Shown here in pieces: positions 35,549-44,757 of a stretch of 64,000 nucleotides of DNA. The notes beneath the pieces were generated by a model. It did no database searches. It had not been told where the DNA came from and saw only the letters and a program-made list of their open reading frames with translations. The stretch is from Bosea sp. NBC_00550 (lineage in GTDB: Bacteria; Pseudomonadota; Alphaproteobacteria; Rhizobiales; Beijerinckiaceae), in assembly GCF_026020075.1 (NCBI RefSeq), contig NZ_CP102772.1, positions 1,116,001 to 1,180,000 of the forward strand, written 5' to 3'. A program made the position numbers and the translations under genes. The stretch's first letter is position 1, and each line of letters starts with the position of its first letter.

Positions 35549-38500
35549 GCTTCAACCTCTCGGAATGGGCGCTTAAGAGCCGCTCGGTCGTGATCTACCT
35601 CATGATCGTCGCGGTTGCCGCAGGCGTCTTCGCCTTCATCCGGCTCGGCCGCAACGAGGATCCGGCCTTCGTCATCAAGACGATGGTCGTCTCGGCGATC
35701 TGGCCCGGCGCCACCATGGAAGAAACGCTGAGCCAGGTGACCGAGCGTCTCGAGCGGCAGCTCGAGGAGACGCCGGGCCTCGACAGCCTGCGCAGCTTCA
35801 CCAGGCCCGGCGTGACGACGATCTTCGTCAACCTGAAGGGCGAGGTTCCCGGCCGCCAGGTTCAGGACACCTGGTACAGGGTGCGCAACCTCATCGCCGA
35901 CATGCGGCACACGCTGCCTTCGGGCACGCTCGGGCCGTTCTTCAACGACCGCTTCGGCGACACCTTCGGCATCATCTACGGCTTCACCTCGGACGGCTTC
36001 AGCAGCCGGGACCTACGGGACCATGTCGAGACCATCCGGTCTCGGCTGCTGCTCGTACCTGATGTCTCGAAGATCGAGATCATCGGCGCGCAGGACGAGC
36101 GCATCTTCATCGAATTCTCGGTGCGGGAACTCGCCAATCTCGGCCTAAATCGCTCCGCGCTGCTCGCGGCCCTGCAGGCCCAGAACGTGGTCCGGCCGGC
36201 GGGCGAGGTGCAGACGCAGGACGAGAAATTCTCGGTGCGGGTCTCCGGCGCATTCCAGTCCGAGTCCGATCTGCTGAACATCAACTTCCCGGTCGGGGAC
36301 CGGATGGTACGCCTTGCCGACATCGCGACTATCAGCCGCGGCCAGGCCGACCCGCCAACGCCGATGTTCCGCGTGAACGGGCGGGAAGCGATAGGACTCG
36401 GCATCGCCATGCGCGATGGCGGCGACATCCTGGCGCTCGGCAACAACGTCAAGAAGGCGATGGCAGAGGTCACCGCCGGCCTGCCGCTAGGCATCGAGCC
36501 CTATCTTGTCGCCGACCAGGCCGTGACGGTCTCGCATGCGATCGACGATTTCATGATGTCGCTCTGGCAGGCGGTCGGCATCATCTTGGTCGTCAGCTTC
36601 ATCAGCCTCGGCGTGCGGCCGGGCCTCATCGTCGCGCTCGCGATTCCGCTGACGCTCGCCATCGTTTTCGCCTGCATGCTGGTGGCCGGCATCGACATGC
36701 AGCGCATCTCGCTCGGCGCCCTGATCATCGCGCTGGCGCTGCTGGTCGACGACGCCATGACCACGACAGACGCCATGGTCACGCGGCTCGCCGCGGGCGA
36801 GGAGAAGATGAAGGCGGCGACCTTCGCCTTCGAGAAATACGCGACCGCGATGCTGGCTGGCACGCTGGTGACGATTGCCGGCTTCGTGCCGATCGGCTTC
36901 GCCGCGAGCTCCGCCGGCGAATACACCTTCTCGCTCTTCGCGGTGGTGACGATCGCGCTCGTCGTCTCCTGGTTCGTGGCCGTCCTCTTCGCGCCCGTGC
37001 TCGGCGTCGCCATGCTGAAGGCGCCCGACGCTTCAGCGCAGAGCAAGGAGCCGGGGCGGGTCGAGCGCGGCTTCCGCTCGTTCCTTTCGGGGGCGATCAA
37101 GCTGCGCTGGGTGACCATCGCGGTGACGCTTGCCCTGTTCGCTGCGTCGATCCTTGCGCTGCCGCTCGTGCCGCGGCAATTCTTCCCGGCCTCGGACCGC
37201 CCGGAGCTGCTCGTCGATCTCACTTTGCCGCAGAATGCCTCGATCTATGCCAGCGAGGACCTCGTCAACCGCTTCGAGGCGTCGCTCAAGGGCGATCCCG
37301 ATGTCGAGCGCTGGAGCACCTATGTCGGCCGCGGCGCGATCCGCTTCTACCTGCCGCTGAATGCGCAATTGCCGAACGACTTCTTCAGCCAGGCCGTGAT
37401 CGTCGCCAAGGACGTGGCGGCGCGCGAGCGGCTCCAGAAGAAGCTCGAAGCGCTTCTCGCCAAGGAATTCCCCAACGTGGTCGGGCGCGTCTCGCCGCTT
37501 GAGCTCGGTCCGCCCGTGGGCTGGCCGGTGCAGTATCGCGTCAGCGGGCCCGATATCGCGGAAGTCCGCACCGTCGCGATGAAGCTCGCGCAGGTGGTGG
37601 CGGCGAACCCCAAGGCGCAGCAGATCAATTTCGACTGGATCGAGCCGGCGCGGGAGCTGCGCCTGCGCCTCGACCAGGACGAGGCGCGTCGTCTCGGCCT
37701 CAGCTCGCAGGCCGTCGCCGCGATCGTCAACACCGTGGTCTCCGGCACGGTCGTGACGCAGGTTCGCGATTCCATCTATCTCGTCGATGTCGTCGTGCGG
37801 GCCCAGGATTCCGAGCGCGCCTCGCTCGACACGTTGCGCAGCATGCAGGTCGCGCTGCCCAACGGCCGCTCGGTGCCGGTGTCGCAATTCGTCAGCTTCA
37901 GCTACGGGCTGGAATCGCCCCTGATCTGGCGGCGGGACCGCGTGCCGAACCTGACGGTGGCGGCCGATGTTCCACCGGGCACCTTGCCGGACGTGGTGGT
38001 GAGCGCGCTGCAGCCTTCCGTCGACGCGCTCCGGAAAACGCTGCCCGCCGGCTATGACATCGCCGTCGGCGGCACGGTCGAGGAAAGCGCCAAGTCGCAG
38101 GCCTCGGTCATCGCGGTCATCCCCGTGATGCTGCTGATCATGTTCACGGTCCTGATGGCTCAGCTCAGGAGTTTCAGGCTCTTCGCGATCGTGCTCAGCA
38201 TCGCGCCGCTCGGTCTCATCGGCGTCGTCGCAGCGCTGCTGCTGTCAGGCAAGCCGCTGGGCTTCGTCGCCTTGCTCGGCATTCTCGCCCTGATCGGCAT
38301 CATCACCAAGAACGCGGTGATCCTGGTCGGTCAGATCGAGGACGAGCGGGCGGCCGGCAAGAGCGTCATCGAAGCCGCCGTGGACGCTGCCGGCACGCGC
38401 TTCCGGCCGATCGTGCTGACCGCCATCTCGACCGTGCTCGGCATGATCCCGATCGCACCGACCGTGTTCTGGGGCCCGATGGCCTTCGCGATCATGGGCG

Positions 38501-38625
38501 GCCTGCTGGTCGCGACGGTCCTGACCCTCGTCCTCCTCCCCGTCCTCTATGTCACCGTCTTCGGCGCCCCCTCGGCGCGCGGCAAGGCGCAGCGGACGGC
38601 CAGCGCGGGAGCGTCCCGGTCATGA
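35545..38625 (+). CDS. RND efflux pump permease
   Basis: 1026 residues, 12 helices with two large periplasmic loops, typical for the AcrB/HAE-like superfamily. TM1 RSVVIYLMIVAVAAGVFAF is followed by the porter domain (RNEDPAFVIKTMVVSAIWPG). The TM4 proton-relay aspartates are present in ALLVDDAMTTTDAM. It overlaps both flanking adaptor genes by 4 nt. Proton-driven efflux of drugs, solvents or metabolites; no outer-membrane channel gene is nearby, so it must share one such as a TolC homologue elsewhere. Confidence 0.93.
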   Translation: MSFNLSEWALKSRSVVIYLMIVAVAAGVFAFIRLGRNEDPAFVIKTMVVSAIWPGATMEETLSQVTERLERQLEETPGLDSLRSFTRPGVTTIFVNLKGEVPGRQVQDTWYRVRNLIADMRHTLPSGTLGPFFNDRFGDTFGIIYGFTSDGFSSRDLRDHVETIRSRLLLVPDVSKIEIIGAQDERIFIEFSVRELANLGLNRSALLAALQAQNVVRPAGEVQTQDEKFSVRVSGAFQSESDLLNINFPVGDRMVRLADIATISRGQADPPTPMFRVNGREAIGLGIAMRDGGDILALGNNVKKAMAEVTAGLPLGIEPYLVADQAVTVSHAIDDFMMSLWQAVGIILVVSFISLGVRPGLIVALAIPLTLAIVFACMLVAGIDMQRISLGALIIALALLVDDAMTTTDAMVTRLAAGEEKMKAATFAFEKYATAMLAGTLVTIAGFVPIGFAASSAGEYTFSLFAVVTIALVVSWFVAVLFAPVLGVAMLKAPDASAQSKEPGRVERGFRSFLSGAIKLRWVTIAVTLALFAASILALPLVPRQFFPASDRPELLVDLTLPQNASIYASEDLVNRFEASLKGDPDVERWSTYVGRGAIRFYLPLNAQLPNDFFSQAVIVAKDVAARERLQKKLEALLAKEFPNVVGRVSPLELGPPVGWPVQYRVSGPDIAEVRTVAMKLAQVVAANPKAQQINFDWIEPARELRLRLDQDEARRLGLSSQAVAAIVNTVVSGTVVTQVRDSIYLVDVVVRAQDSERASLDTLRSMQVALPNGRSVPVSQFVSFSYGLESPLIWRRDRVPNLTVAADVPPGTLPDVVVSALQPSVDALRKTLPAGYDIAVGGTVEESAKSQASVIAVIPVMLLIMFTVLMAQLRSFRLFAIVLSIAPLGLIGVVAALLLSGKPLGFVALLGILALIGIITKNAVILVGQIEDERAAGKSVIEAAVDAAGTRFRPIVLTAISTVLGMIPIAPTVFWGPMAFAIMGGLLVATVLTLVLLPVLYVTVFGAPSARGKAQRTASAGASRS

Positions 38626-39770
38626 GCGCAATCTCGACGAGGCATATGCCGAGGAGCCGCCTGGGGCGGGTGGCCGCCGTCACGATGCTTGGTGCGGTCC
38701 TTGTCTCCTGCGGCAACGAACAGGCGCCGCAATCCGAGGGGCGGCCCGTCGGGGTCGTCACGGTCGAGGCGGGGCAGTTCGCCGACGATATCCAGCTCAG
38801 CGGTGAGATCCAGGCGAAGAAGGATGTCGGGCTCGGCTTCCGCATCGGCGGGCGGGTGCTCGAACGGCCCGTCAATGTCGGCGACCGGGTGACGGCGGGA
38901 CAGGTCGTCGCCAGGCTCGAGCCCGCCCTTGAACAGAATGCGCTGGCCGCGGCCAAGGCAGCGTTGGAGGCCGCGCGCGGCGAGGTCAACACGGCGCGCA
39001 ACACCTTCGAGCGTCAGGAGCGGCTGATGAATCAGGGCTTCACCACCCGGCCGCGCTTCGACCAGGCGCTTCGCGCCCAGGAGACGGCGCAGGCGCAGCT
39101 GGAGAATGCGGAGGCGCAGCTCGAACTGGCGCGCGACCGGCTCGGCTTCACCGAACTGCGCACCGACGTCGCAGGCGTCGTGACGGCACGGCGGATCGAG
39201 CCGGGCGAGGTCGTGCAGTCCGGCCAGATCGTCGTCCAGATCGCCCGCGACGACGATCGGGACGCGGTCTTCAACGTACCGGCGTCGGTGCTGGACACCC
39301 ATCTTTCCGACGCGAAAATCCGCGTCGCGCTGGCGGATGCGCCCGCCGTCACCGCCTACGGCACGGTGCGGGAGGTGGCGCCCCAGGCCGACCCCGTGAC
39401 CCGGACCTTCGAGATCAGGGTCGGGTTGCAGAATCCGCCGGAGACGATGCGGCTCGGTTCCACCGTGGTCGGCACCATCGAACTCACGACCGCGGCGATC
39501 GTCTCGATTCCGGCGAGCGCGCTGACGCAGCAGGGCCGGTCGCCCGCCGTGTGGATCATCGACCCCGCCAAGTCGACCGTCTCGCTGCGCAGCGTCGACG
39601 TGCTGCGCTTCGACCCCGGCAAGGTGATCCTCTCCCAAGGGCTGGAGCCCGGCGAAACAATCGTCTCGGCCGGAATCCAGACTCTGCACCCTGGCCAGCG
39701 CGTCAGGCCCCTGCGCGGGGACGGAGATCGCCCCCGACAGCAGGCAGCGGCCGCGGCTCGCCGGCCGTGA
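38622..39770 (+). CDS. RND efflux periplasmic adaptor lipoprotein (second)
   Basis: 382 residues; lipobox VSC (GAVLVSCGNEQ), lipoyl half-motifs (FRIGGRVLERPVNVGDRVTAGQ), helical hairpin and the barrel segment QADPVTRTFEIRVGL that is nearly identical to the first adaptor. ATG overlaps the pump stop by 4 nt. Two adaptors around one pump suggest a mixed adaptor ring or alternative adaptors. A 9-bp hairpin follows the stop. Confidence 0.9.
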   Translation: MSAISTRHMPRSRLGRVAAVTMLGAVLVSCGNEQAPQSEGRPVGVVTVEAGQFADDIQLSGEIQAKKDVGLGFRIGGRVLERPVNVGDRVTAGQVVARLEPALEQNALAAAKAALEAARGEVNTARNTFERQERLMNQGFTTRPRFDQALRAQETAQAQLENAEAQLELARDRLGFTELRTDVAGVVTARRIEPGEVVQSGQIVVQIARDDDRDAVFNVPASVLDTHLSDAKIRVALADAPAVTAYGTVREVAPQADPVTRTFEIRVGLQNPPETMRLGSTVVGTIELTTAAIVSIPASALTQQGRSPAVWIIDPAKSTVSLRSVDVLRFDPGKVILSQGLEPGETIVSAGIQTLHPGQRVRPLRGDGDRPRQQAAAAARRP

Positions 39771-39787
39771 CCATCGGCAATATGAGA

Positions 39788-39808
39788 CCGGCGCGGTCAC
39801 CGCGCCGG
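39788..39808 (+). terminator. Hairpin between RND genes and the M17-like gene
   Basis: Perfect 9-bp stem CCGGCGCGG (39788-39796) / CCGCGCCGG (39800-39808), loop TCA. Only GACGTTT follows, so it is a weak terminator or an attenuation and mRNA-end stabilising structure rather than a complete stop. Confidence 0.45.
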
Positions 39809-39861
39809 GACGTTTCAGAATCCAGCCCGCCGACATGATGTTTCCTTTGCAGAGGGCATCG

Positions 39862-41355
39862 ATGGAGATCATCCCGGCCGTCGGAGAAGCCGAGAAACTC
39901 GGGACCGAGCTGCTCGTCCTGGGCGTGTTCTGCGACGGCCCGCTGACGGGCTCGGCGCGGGCCGTGAACGACCGCTCGGCAGGTCGGCTGGCAGTGTCCA
40001 TCGCCCAGGCCGATCTCGGTGAAAACGTCGGTGCGACGCGCCTGATCGAGGCGTTGCCCGGTGTCGCGGCGCGACGCCTTCTGCTGGTCGGCCTCGGGCG
40101 GGCCGAGACCTTTTCGGAGCGGGCCTACCGGCAAGGACTCGCGGCGGTCGCGAAGGCCCTGAACCACGATCCGGCAAGAGAGATCGTGGTCACGCTGGCG
40201 GAGAACGAGGTTCCGCGCCGGGCGCTGAGCTGGCGGATGCAGCAGGCGGGGCGGATTCTCGCCGATGGCCGCTACGACTTCGGACTTCCCGACCGGGCGA
40301 TGCGCGAGGAGCAGCGCAGCATCATGTTGCTCGTCCCCCACGCCCTGACCTCCGAGCTCGTCGCGGCGCTGCGGCAGGGCGTGGCGATCGGGGAGGGCGT
40401 TTCCTTCGCCAAGGAGCTGGGAAACCTGCCGCCGGATCTGTGTACTCCGGCTTTCATCGCCCGGACGGCGTCGGCAATGGCAAGCCAGTTCGACTTCAGC
40501 GTCGATGTGTTGGGGCGGAGCGATTTCGAGAATCACGGAATGGCGACGTTCCTTGCATGGGAGAAGGCCTCGGCCGGCGCCTGCAAGTTGATCGTCCTGC
40601 GAAGCGACCGGCGCATGGCGGCCGGCCGACCGATCGTCTTGATCGGCAATGGCGGGGCGGAGCTCGACCTTCAGCACGAGCAGCGCCTACGTCACGCCCC
40701 GATCCGCGACATGCGCGGCATCGCCGGCGTGCTGGGCGCGATGCGGACGGTCGAGCGGCTCGGCCTCGCCCTCAATGTCGTCGGCCTCATCGTCGCCAGC
40801 GAGGGCGGGGCGCCGCGCGGCGGATGCCGGCCGGCCAGGCCGAAGGAGATCCGCTCTCCCCATGTACCCGCGCCATCGCTGCTGGCCGACGTGCTGAGCT
40901 ATGCCGCGCAATTCTCGCCGAACTGCGTCATCGATGTCGCGGCGCTGACCCGCGCCTCTACAGCCGCGCTGGGCAGCCATGCCAGCGGCCTTTTCGCCAA
41001 TGACGACGCCCTGGCATCGGAGCTGGTGAAATGCGGCGGAAGCTCCGGCGACGCCGTCTGGCAGCTGCCGCTCTGGGATGACCATCCGCGATCTTCCGCG
41101 ATGCATGGCGTCGAGTCCGACCCTGTAGACGGCCCGCCGGAGGCGATTGCCGCCGCTTCGGATCTCGCCCGCTTCGCCACCGCCTATCCCTGGGCCCATC
41201 TCGACATCTCCGGCACGGGCTCGACTGCCGGCCGGATGCGCAGCGCGACGGGGCGCCCGGTGCCGCTGCTTGCAGAATTCCTGATCGGCCGGGCACGGGC
41301 GGTGCCGGGCAATGCGATCTTTTCCCCCCGCTCAAGAACGGAGCTTCATTCATGA
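39862..41355 (+). CDS. M17 leucyl aminopeptidase homologue, metal site degenerate
   Basis: 497 residues with the overall M17 layout: N-terminal macro-like domain, then C-terminal region (KELGNLPPDLCTP; CVIDVAALTRASTAALG; GDAVWQLPLW). The metal site is gone: GKGITFDSGG reads IGNGGAELDL (Lys to Asn at 263), and NTDAEGR is replaced by SPHVPAPSL (about 332-340); only Asp283 of FDMGGA-like IRDMRGIAGV remains. The frame is intact, so this looks like a maintained non-enzyme rather than a dead gene. ATG 39862 has AGAGGG 5 nt upstream; ATG 39835 does not. Stop overlaps the next start by 4 nt. Confidence 0.82.
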   Translation: MEIIPAVGEAEKLGTELLVLGVFCDGPLTGSARAVNDRSAGRLAVSIAQADLGENVGATRLIEALPGVAARRLLLVGLGRAETFSERAYRQGLAAVAKALNHDPAREIVVTLAENEVPRRALSWRMQQAGRILADGRYDFGLPDRAMREEQRSIMLLVPHALTSELVAALRQGVAIGEGVSFAKELGNLPPDLCTPAFIARTASAMASQFDFSVDVLGRSDFENHGMATFLAWEKASAGACKLIVLRSDRRMAAGRPIVLIGNGGAELDLQHEQRLRHAPIRDMRGIAGVLGAMRTVERLGLALNVVGLIVASEGGAPRGGCRPARPKEIRSPHVPAPSLLADVLSYAAQFSPNCVIDVAALTRASTAALGSHASGLFANDDALASELVKCGGSSGDAVWQLPLWDDHPRSSAMHGVESDPVDGPPEAIAAASDLARFATAYPWAHLDISGTGSTAGRMRSATGRPVPLLAEFLIGRARAVPGNAIFSPRSRTELHS

Positions 41356-41861
41356 GTGATCTCGTTTTCATCGCCTTCCCGACCGAGCAGAAGGCCGAGG
41401 AAGTCCGCCAGAAGGTCCTTTCGCTCCAGCGCGAATACCTGATCGAGCTCGGCGACGCCGTCGTGGTCGTCAAGGACGACAAGGGCCAGGTGAAGCTCAA
41501 CCAGATGATCAACCTGACCGCGACGGGCGCCGCCTCGGGCGCGCTCTGGGGCACGCTGATCGGCTTCATCTTCCTGGCGCCGCTGGTCGGCACGGCGCTC
41601 GGTGCCGCCTCCGGCGCGCTGAGCGGCAAGTTCACGGACATCGGCATCAACGACCAGTTCATGAAGGATGCCGCCTCGGCATTGCAGCCGAACACGGCGG
41701 GCCTCTTCCTGCTGATCCGCAAGATGACGACGGACAAGGTCCTCGCTGACCTCAAGGGTGTCGGCGGCACTTTGATCAGCACCTCCTTCGACGAGACGAA
41801 GGAAGGCCAGCTACGCGAGGCCCTGTCGGCCGTGGCGAGCACCGAGGCGTCGCCGGCGTGA
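41352..41861 (+). CDS. DUF1269-type membrane protein
   Basis: 169 residues: N-terminal ferredoxin-like part (DLVFIAFPTEQKAEEVRQKV), a glycine/alanine-rich hydrophobic hairpin (about 55-95, ALWGTLIGFIFLAPLVGTAL), and a C-terminal soluble part (LFLLIRKMTTDKVLADL). I recognise it as the DUF1269 family, of unknown function and often stress-linked. It overlaps genes on both sides by 4 nt. Confidence 0.82.
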   Translation: MSDLVFIAFPTEQKAEEVRQKVLSLQREYLIELGDAVVVVKDDKGQVKLNQMINLTATGAASGALWGTLIGFIFLAPLVGTALGAASGALSGKFTDIGINDQFMKDAASALQPNTAGLFLLIRKMTTDKVLADLKGVGGTLISTSFDETKEGQLREALSAVASTEASPA

Positions 41862-43588
41862 CCTCCGACTGGAGCCTGGGCGCGGAGGCCGCCATGTGGG
41901 CGGCCTCGACGGCGCGCCTCGACGATTTCCGTCCTCTGCTGCCGGCAGAGGAGGAGATCGTCGCCCGGCTCCAGTCCGGCAACTTCGACCGGCTCGGCGA
42001 CGGCATCCTGCCCACCGAGCCGGACCCTGCGCGCATCGTGCGGGCCACCTTCCTGCGCTTCCTGATTCTGGGCGGCGAGGCCGGATGCCGCCCGCATGAG
42101 AAGGGCGTCCTCGTCCGCGGCGCCTGGATCTCGGAGGTCCTCGACCTCGAAGCCTGCCGCGTCTTTCGCGACATCGGCCTGAACGATTGCCGTTTCGAGG
42201 CGACGCCGATCCTGCGCGCCGCCATCATCAACCGGCTCTTCCTGGACGGCTCGCGGCTTCCCGGCCTGCAGGCGGAGCGGCTGGAGGCGCGCGGCGGCGT
42301 CTATCTGCGCGGGGCAGAGGTCGAAGGCGGGATCGACCTCGACCAGGCGCGCCTCGGCGGCAATCTCGAATGCGACGGCGCGACGATCCGCGATCGCGGC
42401 GGCTACGCCCTGCTGGGTCGCAGCCTGGAGGTGCGCAACGTCCTCCTGCGCGGCGCGACGATCCGCGGCGGCATCAATCTGGCGGGCGCCGTCCTGGCAG
42501 CCGATCTCGATGCCGCGGGCGCGACCATTCCGGCCTTCGCGCGAACCGCGCTCGATGCGACCGAGATCACCTGCAACGGCAGCATCATCCTGAGAAATGC
42601 CCATGTCACGGGCGAGGTACGGCTGACCGGTTCCGCCATCGCCGGCGATCTCGATTGCTCCGGCACGCTCGTCGACAATGCCGGGGAAGCGGCGGTCGAG
42701 GCCAGCCGTGCCGCCATCAAGGGGGCGTTCTTCCTGCGCCGTGACGCCCGGCTGGACGGCACGCTGGCGCTGACCGGCGCCTCGATCGGCACGATCCATG
42801 ACGAGGCGGCCTCATGGCCGAAGCCCGGCGACTTGCTGCTCAATCGCTGCCGCTACGGGGCATTCATCGACGGGCCGGTCGATGCCGACAGTCGGCTGGA
42901 CTGGCTCGCGCGTCAGAGGCCCGAGCGCTGGGGCGAGGATTTCTGGCCCCAGCCCTATGAACAGCTGGCGGCCGTGTTCCGCGAAATGGGGCATGGCGAG
43001 GATGCCCGCTCCGTGCTGGTCATCAAGGAGCGGCTGCAGCGCCGGGCGCGCCGGGCGCGGACGGAGAACGCGGTCTGGCGAGGGATGCTGTCCGTCGCCG
43101 ACGGCATTCTCGGGATCACGCTCGGCTATGGCCGCAGGCCGTTCCTCGCCTTCATCTGGCTCATCTGCTTCTGGCTCGCGGGCGTGGCTATCTTCGCCTA
43201 TGCCGAGCGCCATGGCGCCATCATGCCGAACAGCGCCGTCGTGCTCCGCGCGCCGGAATGGACTTTGTGCGGCATCGAGCAGGGCGAGCAGCGACCTCTG
43301 GTCGCCAGCGGGCCGTCGCAGGGGTTGGCCGCTCCGGGGCAGAACCAGCTCGCTTGCTTCCGCCAGCGCTGGGAGGCTTCGAGCTATCCGGCCTTCAGCC
43401 CGTGGATGTACTCGCTCGACACGCTGCTGCCCGTGCTCGACATGGGCCAGCGCACGTTCTGGCGGCCGAACCCGACGAAGCCCGGGGGCCGCGTCGCGAT
43501 CAACTATTTCTATTTCCAGTCGGTCGTCGGTTGGGCCTTGAGCCTGCTGGCGGTTGCGGGTTTCTCGGGACTGGTGAAGTCGTCATGA
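41858..43588 (+). CDS. Large repeat protein with C-terminal membrane anchor
   Basis: 576 residues from GTG 41858, which overlaps the previous stop. Residues about 90-310 are a run of short beta-helix-like repeats resembling degenerate pentapeptide repeats (LRGATIRGGINLAGA, LTGASIG, LRNAHVTGEVRLTGSAI). After a charged helical stretch (ERLQRRARRARTEN) come membrane helices at about 425-445 and near the C-terminus (QSVVGWALSLLAVAGFSGL). I do not know a named family. It may be an envelope scaffold; its operon partners are a DUF1269 protein and a patatin lipase. Confidence 0.72.
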   Translation: MTSDWSLGAEAAMWAASTARLDDFRPLLPAEEEIVARLQSGNFDRLGDGILPTEPDPARIVRATFLRFLILGGEAGCRPHEKGVLVRGAWISEVLDLEACRVFRDIGLNDCRFEATPILRAAIINRLFLDGSRLPGLQAERLEARGGVYLRGAEVEGGIDLDQARLGGNLECDGATIRDRGGYALLGRSLEVRNVLLRGATIRGGINLAGAVLAADLDAAGATIPAFARTALDATEITCNGSIILRNAHVTGEVRLTGSAIAGDLDCSGTLVDNAGEAAVEASRAAIKGAFFLRRDARLDGTLALTGASIGTIHDEAASWPKPGDLLLNRCRYGAFIDGPVDADSRLDWLARQRPERWGEDFWPQPYEQLAAVFREMGHGEDARSVLVIKERLQRRARRARTENAVWRGMLSVADGILGITLGYGRRPFLAFIWLICFWLAGVAIFAYAERHGAIMPNSAVVLRAPEWTLCGIEQGEQRPLVASGPSQGLAAPGQNQLACFRQRWEASSYPAFSPWMYSLDTLLPVLDMGQRTFWRPNPTKPGGRVAINYFYFQSVVGWALSLLAVAGFSGLVKSS

Positions 43589-43622
43589 CCTTGCCGCCCC
43601 CTTCAGGTGGAGTGATGTTCCG

Positions 43623-44692
43623 GTGAGCAAGACGCCTTCTCCCTCCAGCGGCCCCTCCAAGGATCGCGGCACCCAGCCCCGCGAGTCGCTCGACATCGAT
43701 CTCGCGCTGCAGGGCGGCGGGGCGCACGGCGCTTTCGCCTGGGGCGTATTGTCCCGGATCCTCGAGGAGGACTGGCTCGAGATCGAGGCGATCTCCGGCA
43801 CCTCGGCCGGCGCCATGAACGCCGCCGTGCTCGCTTCCGGCTTTGCCAAGGGCGGGCGCGACGGCGCGCGCGAGGCGCTCGACCGGTTCTGGCGGAAGGT
43901 GTCCGAAGCAGCGCGATTCAGCCCGTTCCAGCGCACGCCGCTCGATGTCCTGCTCGGGCGCTGGACGCTCGACACCTCGCCGCTCTTCGTGGCGATGGAC
44001 ATGATGTCCCGGGTCGTCTCGCCCTACAGCCTCACCCAATGGGCACCAATCCGCTGACCGATATCCTCGCAGAGGTCATCGATTTCGAGGCGCTCGCGAC
44101 ATGCCCGATCAAGCTGTTCATCACCGCGACGAATGTCCGGACCGGCCGCAGCCGCGTCTTCCGCAACGCGGAGATCACGCCGGAGGTGCTGCTCGCCTCC
44201 GCATGCCTGCCGACCCTGTTCCAGGCGGTCGAGATCGACGGCGAGAGCTATTGGGACGGCGGCTATTCCGGCAACCCGACCATGACGCCGCTTATCGAGG
44301 AGAGCAATGCGCGCGACACGATCCTCGTCCAGATCAACCCCGTCGAGCGGCCGGGCACGCCCCGGACGGCGCGCGACATCCTCAACCGCCTCAACGAGGT
44401 CTCGTTCAATGCGGTGCTGCTGAAGGAGCTGCGCATGATGGCGCTCCTGCAGCGCGAGGCGGTTTCCGGCGCGGGCGAGGGGGCACGATGGGCCCGCATG
44501 CGCATCCACCGCATCGCCAGCGACGCCATGGCCGAGCTCGGCTACTCTTCGAAGCTCAACGCCGAATGGGAATTCCTGACGATGCTCCATGACGAGGGCA
44601 GGCGCTCGGCAGAGGCATTCTACCGGGAGCACCGGGACGAGATCGGCAAGCGCTCGACGCTGGATCTCGACGAATTCACCAAGGGCGTCTGA
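43623..44692 (+). pseudogene. Patatin-like phospholipase, interrupted by a one-base frameshift
   Basis: Two overlapping frames together make one RssA-like patatin of about 355 residues. 43623-44057 carries the oxyanion motif QGGGAHGAF and nucleophile GTSAG, and ends SPYSLTQWAPIR; 44039-44692 resumes with MGTNPLTDILAEV and carries the catalytic Asp in DGGYSGNP. Family members read SPY.LNPLG.NPL across this joint, so one base appears lost near 44030-44038 (CTCACCCAATG). Either half alone lacks part of the dyad. This may be a real mutation or a sequencing error; an internal restart at ATG 44039 would not rescue activity. Confidence 0.75.
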
Positions 44693-44757
44693 CGGGTGTC
44701 GATGCTGAAGGATTGCGCCACGCCGACAGGGCGATGGGTGCGGAACGGGGTCTGTCT

